Source: Casuarina equisetifolia
Lineage: Eukaryota; Streptophyta; Magnoliopsida; Fagales; Casuarinaceae
Direction: 5' to 3'
Length of the DNA stretch: 64,000 nt
Assembly: GCA_028551475.1 (NCBI GenBank)
Contig: CM052362.1
Coordinates: 3,914,166-3,978,165, forward strand
The notes beneath the pieces are model-generated. The model had not been told where the DNA came from and made no database searches. It was given only the letters and a program-made list of their open reading frames with translations. Of the stretch, positions 1 to 11,345 are shown piece after piece; position 1 is the first letter of the stretch, and each line of letters starts with the position of its first letter. Made by a program: the position numbers and the translations under genes.

Positions 1-3000
1 TGGAATTGGTGACGAGATTGCCTTCAAGCTCATTTCTGTCTCTTTAGTTCCTTCTACCTCTTCTCTCCTAGACAAGGCATCTGCTGCTACATTATCCTTT
101 CCTGGTTTGTATTCTATAACAAAGTCATATCCCATTAACTTAACCAGCCATTTTTGTTGGGCAGGGGTCATGATCTTTTGTTCACAAAGGTGTTTAAGGC
201 TTTCTTGATCAGTTCTTATCACAAACTTTCGTCCAAGTAGGTAATTCCTCCACTTATTTACTGCTAACACCACAGCTAATAGCTTTTCATATGTTGAGAG
301 CAAGGCATTTTTCCCTTTCAAAGCTTGACTAAAATAAGCTATAGGATGACCATCTTGCGAAAGTACAGCTTCAATTCCAACCCCTGAGGCATCACATTCC
401 AGAACAAAATCTCGTTCGAAATTTGGTAGAGCTAGTACCGGGGCAGACGCCATGGCTTGATTTAATTTCTCAAATGCAATTTCAGCCACTGGATTCCAAT
501 GAAAGTTATCCTTCTTCAAGAATTCAGTGAGTGGTTTAGCCAATTTCCCATAGTCAGTTATAAACCTCCGATAATACCCCATTAACCCTAAAAATCCACT
601 TAAGCTTCTTACTTGTGTGGGCCTTACCCAATTCCACATATCTTGTATTTTCTCACCATCCACTGCTACTCCTTCTGCATTGATTACATACCCCAAATAT
701 TTCACTGACCTCTGGCCAAAGGAACATTTGCTTTCCTTGACAAACAAGGTATGACTTCTTAATACCTCGAACACCATTTCTACATGCTTTAGGTGAGTTG
801 CCCAATCCTTGCTATATATGAGTATATCATAAAAAAAAAAAATACAAATTTCCTTAGGAATTCTCTAAACACCGAATTCATTAAGGCTTGGAATGTAAAA
901 GGGGCATTACACAACCCGAACGGCATCACCAAGTATTCATAATGGCCATGATGTGTCTGAAAAGCTGTTTTGTAGATGTCTTTTTGCTGCATTCTGATTT
1001 GATGATATCCCGACCTTAAATCCAATTTTGTAAAAAGGCATGCACCACATAACTCATCCATTAGTTCCTCTACTATCGGAATAGGAAACCTATCCTTTAT
1101 CGTTTATTTGTTGAGAGCTCGATAATCTACACACAATCTCCATGAATGGTCTTGTTTCCTAACCAATAACACTGGTGAGGAATATGGACTTGTACTAGGC
1201 CTTATGGATCCAAATTCCATCAATTGTTTTACCATACTTTCCAGTTCATTCTTTTGGTAGTGTGGATATTTATAAGGTTTGGATGCTATTGGCTCACTTC
1301 CTTCCTTAAGTGGTATTCGATGGTTGCATTCTCTTGGGGGAGGTAGTCCTATTGGCTCTCCAAATAAATCTTTATACTTCTTTAAGAGGGACAAGAGCTC
1401 CTTTTCCTTCTGGTTGCTGGTTCCAGCCACTAAGGAATTTACCTTTCCAAACACTTCACCTTCCATGTCTAGTGGAATGCCATTAGATTCAGGTGCTGAT
1501 TGTATCTGTACGAGCAGCCCTAACCCCATATGCTTAAGTTCCTTGCAAAATTGTTCTTCATTCACCAACATGCTCTCTCCTGTTTTAATTCTATGCCAAG
1601 TGATTGTTTTCCGCCCTGCTTGGAATGATAATCTTAGTTGCTTAAGGTTCGATACAACATCTCCTTTGGTTTCTAGCCATTGAGGTCTAAGTACCACCTC
1701 TATACCCGGTATATGCAAAAAAAAAAAATCAAGTTCCATCCTGTACCCTTGCACATTTACTTCTATCCCTTTGCATAACCCCTCGCTCTTCAATGTGTCA
1801 CCATTTGCCACTACAACATCTAAATTCTTCCCTTTCTTTGCCTTTAAGCCCCATTTCCTGACGAGTCTAACATTCATGAAATTGTGTGTGCTACCCGAGT
1901 CAATCAGTATGCATGCTTTATTTCTTTGCTTGCCTAACTCTTCTATAACCCTCATAGTTCTTGGAGCATCGTTCCCCCTCATGGCCCTTATTGAGATCTT
2001 AGGAACTTTCTCAACATTCTCATGTTCTTCATCTTCTACATCAGGAACTACACTATCTCCATCATCATCACTCTCCCATTCCTCTCCCATCATCATAAAC
2101 AACTTCTTCTTACATCGATGGCCTGGTGTGAACTTCTCATCACAATTGAAAGATAGACTTTTCTCCCTACGTTCTTGTATCTCTTTAGGAGACAACCTTT
2201 TAGGACCATATGAGTTTCTTGTATCTTTCTTCCAATTACTACTAAAGGCCTTTGATTTCTTAGGGATGGTTATTTTTTCCTTAAAATAAGGTTCGTCCTC
2301 AACTTCCCATAAATAAGCTAGACCAATAGCATCAGCAAGGTCTGTAGGTCTCCTTGATTTCACTTCTTTTCTAAGTTCTTCATTCAATCCGGCTAAGAAA
2401 CAAGTAACTTCAAATCTAGGATTTATTTCATCAACCCTTAACAAAACCTCCATGAACCTAATCTCATAATCTTCCACCGTACTAGTTTGCTGGATTCTAA
2501 TTAGATCATGATAATGGTCTTTATAAGTTGATGGGCCATACCTTTTAATCAACTCATTAGTGAGGAGTGACCATGTAACTGGGTGTTCTCCCGATCTCTT
2601 CCTTAACCATGCTACACACCCATGGGCTCCACCCTCTAAATGCCATGTAACAATGGTAACTTTATCCTCTTCTTGGGTTTTATGGAAACAAAAAAATTCA
2701 TTTGCCCGACTTATCCAATCTGTTGGATCTTCCCCACCAGAGAACTTAGGAAAATCAAACCTTACTTCATTTATTTTGCTCTGGCCATGATTACCCCCTT
2801 AGGTTTCCTTGTTTTCCTCATCATGGTTAAAAAGGCCTTTTTGATTGTTCTGGTTTTCTTCCTCCTCTTCTCTCTTAACATTTTTTTTTCATTTCTAAAC
2901 CCCCCAGAACTACTACCACCTCCAACATCTTCCTTTCTTCCACCCGATGATAAGAACATATTTTGTATATTCTCCATCATTTCCTTAAGTTTTCGATCGG

Positions 3001-3070
3001 TCTGTTCATTTTGGGCATCTAACTGTCGTTTCATTTCAGCCTAAAACCGTGTGAAGCCTTGTTCAGCCAT
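1..3070 (-). pseudogene. Ty3 gag-pol polyprotein, disrupted and 3'-truncated
   Basis: An apparent original start (MAEQGFTRF) at 3070 is followed by an in-frame stop, and the next ATG is at 3034. Gag (about 2990-2170) contains a retrotrans_gag-like helix region and ends in a degenerate zinc-knuckle remnant (C-x8-H-x-C near 2120). A retropepsin-type motif (IDSGSTHNF) lies near 1890. Reverse transcriptase runs from about 1330 leftwards ([37 protein letters not shown]). An A-run at 831-843 shifts the frame exactly at the catalytic YxDD region. RNase H (FVLECDASGVGIEAVL near 410, then RTDQESLKHL near 210) continues to the edge, and a separate stop near 1103 also divides RT. The family is clear; activity is very unlikely. 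Confidence 0.88.
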
Positions 3071-3072
3071 AC

Positions 3073-3087
3073 CTGGCTTTGATACCA
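3073..3087 (-). other. Primer-binding site, initiator tRNA-Met type
   Basis: On the minus strand it reads TGGTATCAAAGCCAG, three bases inside the LTR end. This resembles the complement of the 3' end of plant initiator tRNA-Met (TGGTATCAGAGC), the usual primer for plant Ty3 and Copia elements. Confidence 0.8.
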
Positions 3088-3090
3088 AAT

Positions 3091-3605
3091 TGTCATGGTA
3101 TGATTCAAAATTCCTTGAAATTAGGTACTTTGGCTGCAACGCTCGATCCAAGCCTCTATCATGCTTCCCCTTACGCCTCTTTCTCGCTATTCTGTTATAA
3201 TCTATTCAAATAACCAAATCCACAACACAACTAGCCAACACATTCACGGCTAACAACCAACATAGAATCTTCCAACAACAGACTCAAACCACACAACCAG
3301 AGAAAAAAGTATAGAGTTAAAGAAGAACAACATACCCACATCAAAGGGACATGGCACCTTCTGCATCAAGGGACACAGCACCGTCTTGGATTTCTCCTCA
3401 GATTTAGTTCGTTTCGCAAAAGTCTTACAATACTCGCGTTTACCCACTTTTGAGCCCTAGAAACATAGTTACTAATCGGGCCCTTGAGAACATACCAAAA
3501 GACAAAGCTAATTTGTCAGAAAACAAAAAAATTCTCCTAACACATTATGCCCACTAGTACACTGGGCTTACACGGCCTTTTAGCTACAAGGCTAGACCCA
3601 TGACA
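3091..3605 (-). repeat. 5' LTR of the left-edge Ty3 element
   Basis: The 515-bp segment begins TGTCATGG and ends CCATGACA, a perfect 8-bp inverted terminus with the standard TG...CA ends. It lies directly beside the primer-binding site. The second LTR is not in the window, so divergence cannot be judged. Confidence 0.88.
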
Positions 3606-4290
3606 TCTTATTACTAGTCAGAGTTTACCATCTCTTTCTTCCGAGATTTTGGATGATCTTCTAACCCTTAGCAATACTTTAAGTTGAAGTCCACGCGCCC
3701 AATGTTGAAATTCGGGGTTGACGAGGCCCGTGCCTAAATTTTTGCTTTCCTTTTAACCCCGAGGAACCTGTGAATTTCAAGAATTTGGGTTCATGGGGCT
3801 GTTGCCCTTGGCTTGGAACCGTCTTGAGCGAATAGACAATAACGGCGCCCGTTGAAAACCTGGGTAGAAAATTCGGCGGGCCGTTGAAGACCTGATGTCC
3901 GGACGGCTTTTTGCTGTGAACGTTCAGTGCAAATAGGTCGGCTCTTGGAATTAAACTTTGTCGTTGAAGTGAGCACGTGTACTCGAAAAAATGTTAGGAA
4001 TAAATTTAAAAAGTTGTTAGAACATATTATTATAAAATATCAATTTGATATATTTCTTAATTATGTGAGATTTATTATTTATATTTAATATTATTTTTTA
4101 TTATAATAATCAAATTATAAAATTTTTATAAAACTGTAATATGTAATAATATATATATATTATTTAACTTAAAAATCAATTCAAAAAGTTGATGAAACCT
4201 ATTATCATTTATACTAAAATTTTATTATATTCCTTAAAAATGTGAGAATCATTGCTTATACTTTAATGATAAGAATTTCTTAGATCCAAC
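3606..4290. repeat. Copied segment, unit 1 (GC-rich block plus AT-rich tail)
   Basis: The stretch from 3606 matches 19384-20040 base for base over long runs, with scattered differences. It includes a GC-rich core (about 3700-3985) and an AT-rich tail (about 4000-4260). The core also occurs at 11090-11345. No intact gene is visible; small open frames across the core are not conserved between copies. Confidence 0.75.
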
Positions 4291-5110
4291 CGAACTTGTT
4301 AAATGTTATTGTTTCAAATTGATTGTTGCAAATCCAACTTATCTTCCCTCTCAAAAAGCTTTTAACGCTTCAAATAATATTGTTATAGCAGCTACGACCA
4401 GCAGCTTTATTGAAGGCAATGCAACTTCTTTTTGTCACACTTGCACTATACACACAAAAAGTTTACAAAGCTTTGAGGTACAAATGGTTGCTGAAAGCTA
4501 ACTTCTAAGGACCAATTAAAATTAATGGACATAACAAAACCAATTGCTTCATTGAAGTACTAAAAGTTCTTTTGAAAAATATTTTTGAAAAAAGGATTAT
4601 GAAATTAAGTTTATAACTTTAGCAGCAACACATCATTGAAACAAAAAAAGGTTGAACGATTGAAGAAGGCATTACCTTTACTTTGAAATGTACATAAGCT
4701 TTCTATTGGTCAAATTAATAAGAAAAAGAACATCAAAATGCATATTGTGATAAATACCAAATACCAATAGAAAAAGATGGGATCATACGGTGGGCTTTAA
4801 GCATCTTAATGAACTCTAAAACTCATAGTTTTTGTAAAAAATGGGGAATATATCCCTTTCTTAAAATTTATTTTTTCTTAAAAAGAAAAGTATCTAACTC
4901 TGAGTAGAATTTACTTAAGTGAAGGTCATTTTTTTTCCTTCTTGTACCAAAGGGTTTTTATTTTTTTATTTTTTGGATGATATATGGAGCTCAAATATTT
5001 TTTTTAATGAAAATTACGTATCCTTAGTGTTGCTTGACCCATTTCGGAAAAGGCCAAAGCTAGTTTCATAATTTTTGGAAATTAAAGTAATATTTCCAAA
5101 CAAAAATTAT
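4290..5110. repeat. Copied AT-rich segment, copy 1
   Basis: Similar sequence recurs at 9165-9760, 11340-11660, 11660-12310 and, split by a Copia insertion, at 20040-20233 plus 25766-26390. Shared landmarks are a poly-A-rich stretch, 'ttctattggtcaa', 'accaatagaaaaagatgg' and 'cttagtgttg.ttgaccca'. No protein frame is conserved. It looks like ancestral upstream sequence of the Arg-rich protein gene, because copy 1 and the 26-kb copy both end at that gene's first exon. Confidence 0.7.
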
Positions 5111-5338
5111 TTGGAAATTAGGAGGTGATAAGTTGGCAAACCTGACAAAGAAGAAAAGATGGGAGATCAACGGGGGCAGAATCGAATGCGGGAGCCTCAT
5201 CCGACGGTTATGGTCAATCTCACCATTGATCGTGCGGCCAGGATCACATCTGATTGTGAAATAAGTAAATTTGCGCAGCGTTGGAGAGTCACGCGCACGA
5301 CACTGAAACACAGAGGCCCAGAGAAAGCAGCATCGTCT

Positions 5339-5406
5339 ATGTCTCGCCGAGAGGGCCGCAATTCCGACTCCAGACGCCACCATTCCCGGTTCGAAAGAGA
5401 ACCCAG
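5339..5406 (+). pseudogene. Orphan exon 1 of the Arg-rich protein gene
   Basis: These 68 bases match exon 1 of the gene at 26613, including length and reading frame (MSRREGRNSDSRRHHSRFER). The donor here is GC (cccag|gcgctc) where the fuller copy has GT (cccag|gtgctc). No exon 2 follows; the next exon-like piece of the family is at 12394, after 7 kb of other repeats. The upstream 180 bases also match the 26-kb copy. It is a duplication remnant rather than a gene. Confidence 0.75.
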
Positions 5407-5438
5407 GCGCTCAGCCACTCTCTCGTACGGTATTCCTA

Positions 5439-5919
5439 TGTTAGGATCTGGCCTGGCCCAAATTAACCTTTGAGAACACGGGTTATTTGAAGAAATGGGA
5501 ATTGATAGAATCAGACTTAGCCTATTAATAATTCAAAAAGGAGACCTACTCCAGGGCAATTAGGACTCCAAGTCCTAGTGCAATTAGGACTTCAAGACCT
5601 AGGACAATTAAAATTTCATGCTTATATAAGAAGTCCTTAGCCTTAAGAAGAATCAATCTATATAAAAAAAAAAGAAATATATTTTATCATTAAAAGTTTT
5701 GTAATCTAACCTTGATTATCTTATAGATTTCATAAGAGTAGTTTATCAATAATTTTATCATTAATACTTTATTATTTGGTTATTGTTTGTCATTGTGACA
5801 GATTTGGTACTTTGATTATTATTGTTGTTGGATTGAATTTGGATCAATGAAGGAGTTATTGTTCTATTCAGGTTCTTATGTTTTTAATTGTGAGCTTGTG
5901 TAGGGTTTAAGTCCTAACA
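5439..5919. mobile_element. Solo LTR
   Basis: A 481-bp segment starts TGTTAGGA and ends TCCTAACA, a perfect 8-bp inverted terminus, with no internal retrotransposon sequence. It is flanked by tccta (5434-5438) and tccga (5920-5924), a 5-bp target duplication with one mismatch. The paralogous copy at 26703 runs straight from 'tattcct' into 'gtcgaagatgcaacc' with no insertion, so the empty site is present in the same window. It probably arose by LTR-LTR recombination. Confidence 0.85.
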
Positions 5920-6855
5920 TCCGATTGAAGACGCAACCTTTTTTTCCTTCTTTTCTATAATGGTGGAATTAGTTAAATGAAATTTTTGGGATTTTTTTAT
6001 GTTTTGTTTCTCGAGTTATAATGTTGGATAGAATAACCTATTTGGGTCTTTTCTTTGATATGAGAGATTTTCAATTAATTTAGGTACGTATATTTTTAGC
6101 CATGAACCTCATTTGCCGTTATCTTTATGAAACTTTTTTTGTTATTTTTTCTTTGATTAGTTGAAATTGTTTTGTCAGCATGTTGCTGGTAGAAGAAATA
6201 GTAACTTGTTATTTTTTGTTTTTTGAAACAAAATGGTTTCCTTCCTTCTTGATCAACAACCTGCCATGTCTTCCCAACAAGGTAACTTTGTTTTGATGGA
6301 AGGGCTATGGTTTTGGATGGGAAGGCAAGCTGTCGGCAGGGGGAGGAAAAAGGACTGCAAAAGCCAAAGCAAGAAGGATGAAGGGAAAGACGCTTAAAAG
6401 AAATATTAGTGAGATACAAGACTAGATAAACAGTATATAATAATAAAAGAAACAATGACTGCCGTTCCTTTAGAGAGCTTAGAAAGTGGAAAATCGGCCA
6501 CTAGGGCTGCTGTCAACTGAAGATGTAGACGCAGATTTTGAAGGCCGCAATCTGTAACAAACAGCAACTTGATGTGTACGAGTGCCTTCTTTCTTCTGAG
6601 TCCATGATGTTTCTTTATGCATCTGTGGAGCCGTATGTGACTTGTTACAAATAAATGGCCAAGTAAGAAAAGCTTCTTGGAACACTTGCTTGTACACCTT
6701 CTTTCGTGTATTACTCTACATTATTGTGTGGTTGCAATGACACTGAAGATCTTTTTTGATGATTTATACATGCCAAAGTTGATAACTTTAAGACATCCCC
6801 TTAAATTTTGTATGGCAATGTCAAGTTTGTTCTAATCAATAACTATAACATAAAA

Positions 6856-7345
6856 TTGGTGCTATTTGAGCTTCTTACATTTTGGTTCCTTTAATTTTTT
6901 TTTTCAAGTTGGATTATTGAGTTATTTGTGAATATTAAAATTTTGTGCATCATTCATCTGAAACCTATTGTCTTCTTCTTTTTCTTCTTCTCCCATTTGT
7001 TTTTTCTTTTTTGTGTAAAATTGGTGCTATTTGAGCTTCTTACATTTTGGTTTAAGTTTTTTTCAAGTTGGATTATTGAGTTATTTGTGAACATTAAAAT
7101 TTTGTGAATCATTCATCCAAAACCTATTGTCTTCTTCTTCTTCTTCTTCTTCTTCTCCCATTTTTTTTTCCTTTTTGTGTAACATTGGTGCTATTCGAGC
7201 TTCTTACATTTTGGTTTAAGTTTTTTTCAAGTTGGATTATTGAGTTATTTGTGAATATTGAAATTTTGTGCATCATTCATCCAAAACCTATTGTTTTAAG
7301 TTCATATAAGTAAAGATTTACACTTGGATAAGTTATTTAAGCAAA
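6856..7345. repeat. Tandem repeat, three units of about 165 bp
   Basis: Units begin at 6856, 7021 and 7185 with 'ttggtgctat' and each carries 'caagttggattattgagttat' type sequence and 'cctattgt'. Single further copies occur at 7820 and 17804, each downstream (minus-strand sense) of an RPW8 pseudogene piece. This is the decayed 3' side of the RPW8 gene. Unit 2 contains a TTC microsatellite at about 7132-7156. Confidence 0.8.
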
Positions 7346-7429
7346 TCAGGGACCCATGTTAATCTCAAAGATTGAATTTCTAGGATTAAATTTTTGGTTT
7401 CTACCTTGCAAATTCAGATTCTATATTAT

Positions 7430-7770
7430 GTAAACAATATAAGGGACCCTTAGGCTTGTTGCTAAAGCAGGTGGACTTAGGCACCGTACAAGTTGGTCTT
7501 GCGGTCAAAGAATTGACTATATTTTTGTTAAAGCATATTTTCTCCAGACAAAGACATTTCATTGTCTAACAAACATTGTAGCCAATGTGGTCCTTCCGAC
7601 GTCCTCCAAGAGCAGTCTTAGCAGTCACCGAGGCCTCTTTCTGGAACAGATGCACCTTCAACTTCTCCATGTGAACTGGGAAAACGAACCCACCATTTCT
7701 GCCGTCCAAATTTATAACCTGACATTTCATTCAGAGTGGCTTATAACCTTAGACATTTCATCCATCTGAA
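7430..7770 (-). pseudogene. RPW8-NBS gene fragment (end of RPW8 exon and start of NB-ARC)
   Basis: It is a partial copy of the region 8059-8420. Reading leftwards it keeps the end of the RPW8 exon, a 'KLK..LF.KE' linker and a P-loop region (gaggacgtcggaaggaccac) that matches a GG-x-GKTTLA coding sequence with small indels. It lacks the RPW8 helices. A stop follows about ten codons after the P-loop. It appears to be an extra partial duplication beside the next copy. Confidence 0.65.
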
Positions 7771-8233
7771 ACCTATTGTTTTCTTCCTCCTCCATTGTTT
7801 TTTTCTTTTTCATGTAAAATTGGTTCTGTCCAAGCTTCTTACATTTTGGTTCTTTTAAGTTTTTTTCAAGTTGGATTATTGAGTTATTTGTGAATATTGA
7901 AATTTTGTGCATCATTCATCCGAAACCTATTGTTTTAAGTTCATATATGTAAAGATTTGCACTTGGATAGATTATCTAAGCAAATCAGAGAACCATGTTG
8001 ATCTCAAAGAAAAATTTCTCTTGTGAAAAGAGATTATCTACAATTGTAATTTCAGTTTCTACCTTACAAATTGAGATTGTATATTATGTAAACAATATAA
8101 GGGGACCCATGGGCTTGTTGCAAAACTGGTGGGCTTAGGCACCACATAAGATGGTCTTGCATCAAAATATTGACTATATTTTTGCTGAAGCATATTTTCT
8201 CCAGGCAAAGACTGTCCCACAGACAATGACATT

Positions 8234-8849
8234 TTATTGTCTAACAAACATTGTAGCCAATGTGGTCCTTCGGCGTCCTCCTAGAGCAATCTTAGAAATC
8301 ACCGAGACCTCTTTCTTGAACAGATGCATCTTCAACTTCTCCATGTGCAGGTGGAGGAACTGGGAAAACGAACCCACCATTTCTGCCGTCCAAATTTATA
8401 ACCTTAGACATTTCATTCAGAGTGGTTTGGATGTCCTTCAAGACAGCCAAAGCCTCCACTCCATTCCTCGTATTAAATGGTTGAAGATCAACTTGAAAAA
8501 ACCTCTTAAGGTCCTCCTCCAACTTGCCGAGCTTCCACCCATAGTGGGCCTTCATGAAGCAGTTCCACCAATTGACTTCTGAGCACCTCATAATGAGCTT
8601 GTTGCCCTCCTCCATTTTTTGTATTAGGCGCCTTGTCTCCTCCTCTGAGTGACCCGCTACCATGTTTAAAAGCCTTATCTCTTCAACCAATGATTGCCAA
8701 GAAGATAGCATGGATTCGAGGCGTCTGAGAAAGGATTTGAACATATGAGCTTTCTGCACTGTATTTTTAACTGTTTGATACAATTCTGAGAATGCTGATC
8801 CAAATGGTGCTCCCAGAGCAGCCCCTCCAACCAATGTTCCAGTCATCAT
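8234..8849 (-). pseudogene. RPW8-type (RNL-like) resistance gene 5' portion, frameshifted
   Basis: An ATG at 8849 opens a 185-residue frame whose first ~150 residues form an RPW8 domain: LVGGAALGAPFGSAF, LVEEIRLLN, EEETRRLIQKMEEG, then the family signature CSEVNWWN and VDLQPFNTR. The RPW8 domain is the N-terminal four-helix module of helper NLRs (ADR1/NRG1 class) that act at the plasma membrane in immunity. After about residue 155 the expected linker is found in another frame (MEKLKMHLFKKE), followed by ALGGRRRTTLA, a degraded P-loop (expected GG-x-GKTTLA), and a stop at 8234-8236. So the gene has lost its frame and most of the NB-ARC and all LRR. A truncated RPW8-only protein could still be made, but this is not shown. 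Confidence 0.75.
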
Positions 8850-9164
8850 TCTGCTTCATCAACAAACCCAAAAGTAGAAAATCAGAGGAAGAGAAAAATG
8901 GAATTTAAGAAGACAAAACTACATGGAAATATATGAAGTATCTTTGAAATTTAACAAGACAAGCACACACTCTGAACACCTATGCCAAAAATGGAAGCCA
9001 ACTTACATATCTGATCTTCTATTTCCTCTCACTTCTTTGTGTGGATGAGGTAATAGCACAAGCAAGAACACAATCGGAAATAACAGGACGAATGGATGGA
9101 TAATCTGGCCGCTCGCGCACCAGCCATGATAAGAATTTCTTAATAATTTCAAACTTATTGTTTA

Positions 9165-9760
9165 CATTTTAATGATAAGAATTTCTTAAATCCAAGTGAA
9201 TTTGTAAAATGTTATTGCTTCACATTTATTGTTGCAAATCCAATATATCTTCCTTGTCCAAAAGCTTTGAACGCTTCAAATAACATTGTTGTAGCAACTA
9301 AGACCAGCAGCTTCATTGAAAGCAATGCAACTTGTTTTTTTCATACCTACACTATACTCACAAAATTTTATAGAGCTTTGAGGTACAAATGGTTGTTGAA
9401 AGCTAACTTCTAGGGACCAATTAAAATAAATGGACATAACAAAAGAAAAATGTTTCATTGAAGGACTAAAAGTTCTTTTGAAACAGATTTTTGAAAAAAA
9501 ATTATGAAATTAAGTTTGTAACTTTAGCAACAAGGTATCATTGAAAAAAAAAAAGGTTGAACCACTGAAGAAGGTATTACCTTCATTTTGAAATGCGCAT
9601 CAAATTTCTATTGGTCAAACTAATAAGAAAAAGAACATCAAAATACATATTGTAATAAATACTAAATACCAATAGAAAAAGATGGGATCACATGGTAGGC
9701 TTTAAGCATCTTAACGAACTCTAAAACTCATAGTTCTTGTAAAATAAACTTACAACATGA
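9165..9760. repeat. Copied AT-rich segment, copy 2
   Basis: It matches 4290-4830 over most of its length. It ends against the next RPW8 pseudogene piece at about 9820, showing that the AT-rich and RPW8 segments were joined before or during duplication. Confidence 0.65.
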
Positions 9761-9819
9761 AACTACATAATTTTACAATAGAAGAAAAATTATAAGAACA
9801 TCTTTGAATTTTACAATCA

Positions 9820-10142
9820 AAGCCTGCACTCCATTCCTTGTATTAAATGGTTGAAGCTCAACTTGAAAAAACGTCTTAATGTCCTCCTCCAACTTGTAGA
9901 GCTTCCTCCCATAGTGGGCTTTCGTGAAATAGTTTCACCAATTGACTTCTAAGTACCTCCTAATGAGCTTGTTGCTCTCCTCCATTTTTTGTATTAGACA
10001 CCTTATTCGAGGCATCTAAGAAAGGGTTTGAACATACAAGCTTTTTGCACTGCATTTTTAACTGTTTGATACAATTCTGAAAATGCTAATCCAAATGGTG
10101 CTCCCAGAGCGGCCCCTCCAACCAATGTTCCAATCATCATTT
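9820..10142 (-). pseudogene. RPW8 domain pseudogene, 5' part only
   Basis: It aligns by eye with 8849-8440 but lacks a segment: between 'ccttattcgaggc' the second helix region is deleted relative to the other two copies. The start region (a MMIGTLVGGAA-like frame at 10142) and the distal RPW8 region remain, with further substitutions in the WWN region. Its upstream flank (10143-10385) matches 8850-9110. No NB-ARC sequence follows; the left side runs into the AT-rich repeat. Confidence 0.7.
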
Positions 10143-10385
10143 TGCTTCATCAACAAACCCAAAAGTAGAGAATCATAGGAAAAGAAAAATGGAATTTAAG
10201 AAGACAAAAATACATGGAAATATATGAAGTATCTTTGAAATTTAAGGAGACAAGCACACACTGAACACCCATGCCAAAAATGGAAGCGAACTTATATATC
10301 GGATTTTCAATTTCTTCTCACTCTTTTGTGCGGACGAGGGAATATCACAAGCAAGAACAATCGGAAATGACAGGATGGACGCATA

Positions 10386-11090
10386 CCTGGGTCTCCAATG
10401 AAGCATTTAAAGACAGGAGACGGAAGTTTTGCTTGCGGGTCATTGTTTGAATTGTACTTCTCGGCAAGTGTCAAGTTCAGCCGAACTAAAAGTCTTGTGT
10501 CCCGTCTTAAAAGGTCTTAAAAGGTCTTGCCTATAAAGCCGATGCCTTTGGCCCCCTTTTAATATGTTCACGGTCTCACCAAGCACGTGTAGGACCAGAT
10601 ACACTACAATTTTAGAGCATATTGTGTAGAAGCAAATTTGACTCTTCACTTTGTATGGATATAGGATTTGTCAAAGCTAATGTCGAAACTTGACGATTTC
10701 TGCAAAGTGGTTTATCTTAAAACATAATAAAGGTATATACAAACAATAGTTGTTATTCCCTAATTATGTTTTAGGTTCATAATCGTTGAAATTTCATCCT
10801 ACACAAATGGTTGGAGTTTGTTACCTATTGGCTAGGAGTTTTAGGAAGAGCCTCTCAACCTTTAATATAATATCACAGCATTATTTTGAGTCTTTTGAGC
10901 CATTAGTCAAAAGAGGCTTTTTAAATTAGTTAAATATCATTTTTTGACATAGATATGATATGTTGGGATTTTATCCCCTACCGGAAATGTCTGGCCATAT
11001 TTATGGTCTTAATAATGGTTGAAGTTTACCACTTCTTTCCTACAGGTCTTAAGATGGGTTTCCTAACCTTTAACAATAATGAAGTTGAAA
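10386..11090. other. Intergenic sequence, no gene supported
   Basis: The stretch contains a short direct repeat (aaaaggtctt twice near 10507) and, from about 10700, sequence resembling 19060-19470. The open frame on the minus strand at 10440-10649 has no recognisable features. Confidence 0.5.
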
Positions 11091-11345
11091 GTCCATGAAC
11101 TCAAACTCAAAACTCGGGGTTCACGAGGCCCATGCCTACGTTTTTGGTTTCCTTTTAACCCCGAGGAACCTGCGATGGAATTTCAAGAATTTGGGACCAT
11201 AAGGCTATTGGCCTTAGCTTGGAACCGACTTGAGCGAGGAGGCAACTACGGCGACCGTTGAAAACCTGACGTACAAAATTGGGCGGTCCGTTGTACGCCT
11301 GACGTCCGGATGGCTGTTAGTTGTGAACGCTGCAAATATGTCGGA
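11090..11345. repeat. GC-rich block, copy 2
   Basis: It matches about 3700-3960 and 19475-19745. Shared landmarks are 'ccttttaaccccgaggaacctg', 'tttcaagaatttggg' and 'ccgttgaaaacctga'. A short plus-strand frame beginning MEFQEFG is shared with the 19.5-kb copy but diverges and stops after about 28 codons here. Origin unknown. Confidence 0.7.

Larger units (their letters stand above)
1..3605 (-). mobile_element. Ty3/Gypsy LTR retrotransposon, 5' LTR plus gag-pol, cut by window edge
   Basis: Reading leftwards on the minus strand the order is LTR (3605-3091), primer-binding site, gag, aspartic protease, reverse transcriptase and RNase H, which is the Ty3/Gypsy order. Integrase and the 3' LTR would lie left of base 1. 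The bases after the LTR (tctta at 3606) would be one side of a target duplication whose partner is outside the window. The flank from 3606 matches the flank near 19384, so the element entered an already repeated segment. The coding part is broken (see its own entry), so it is probably not autonomous. Confidence 0.93.

Noticed and set aside
5066-5473. Overlapping frames on both strands of 105 and 104 codons
   Set aside because: They run through the upstream region and exon 1 of the Arg-rich gene copy. Only the 68-bp exon 1 frame is conserved in the paralogue.
6096-6697. Minus-strand frames of 119 and 72 codons
   Set aside because: They show no family features and lie over repeat-derived sequence matched at 17700 and 26.7-27.0 kb, where the frames are not kept.
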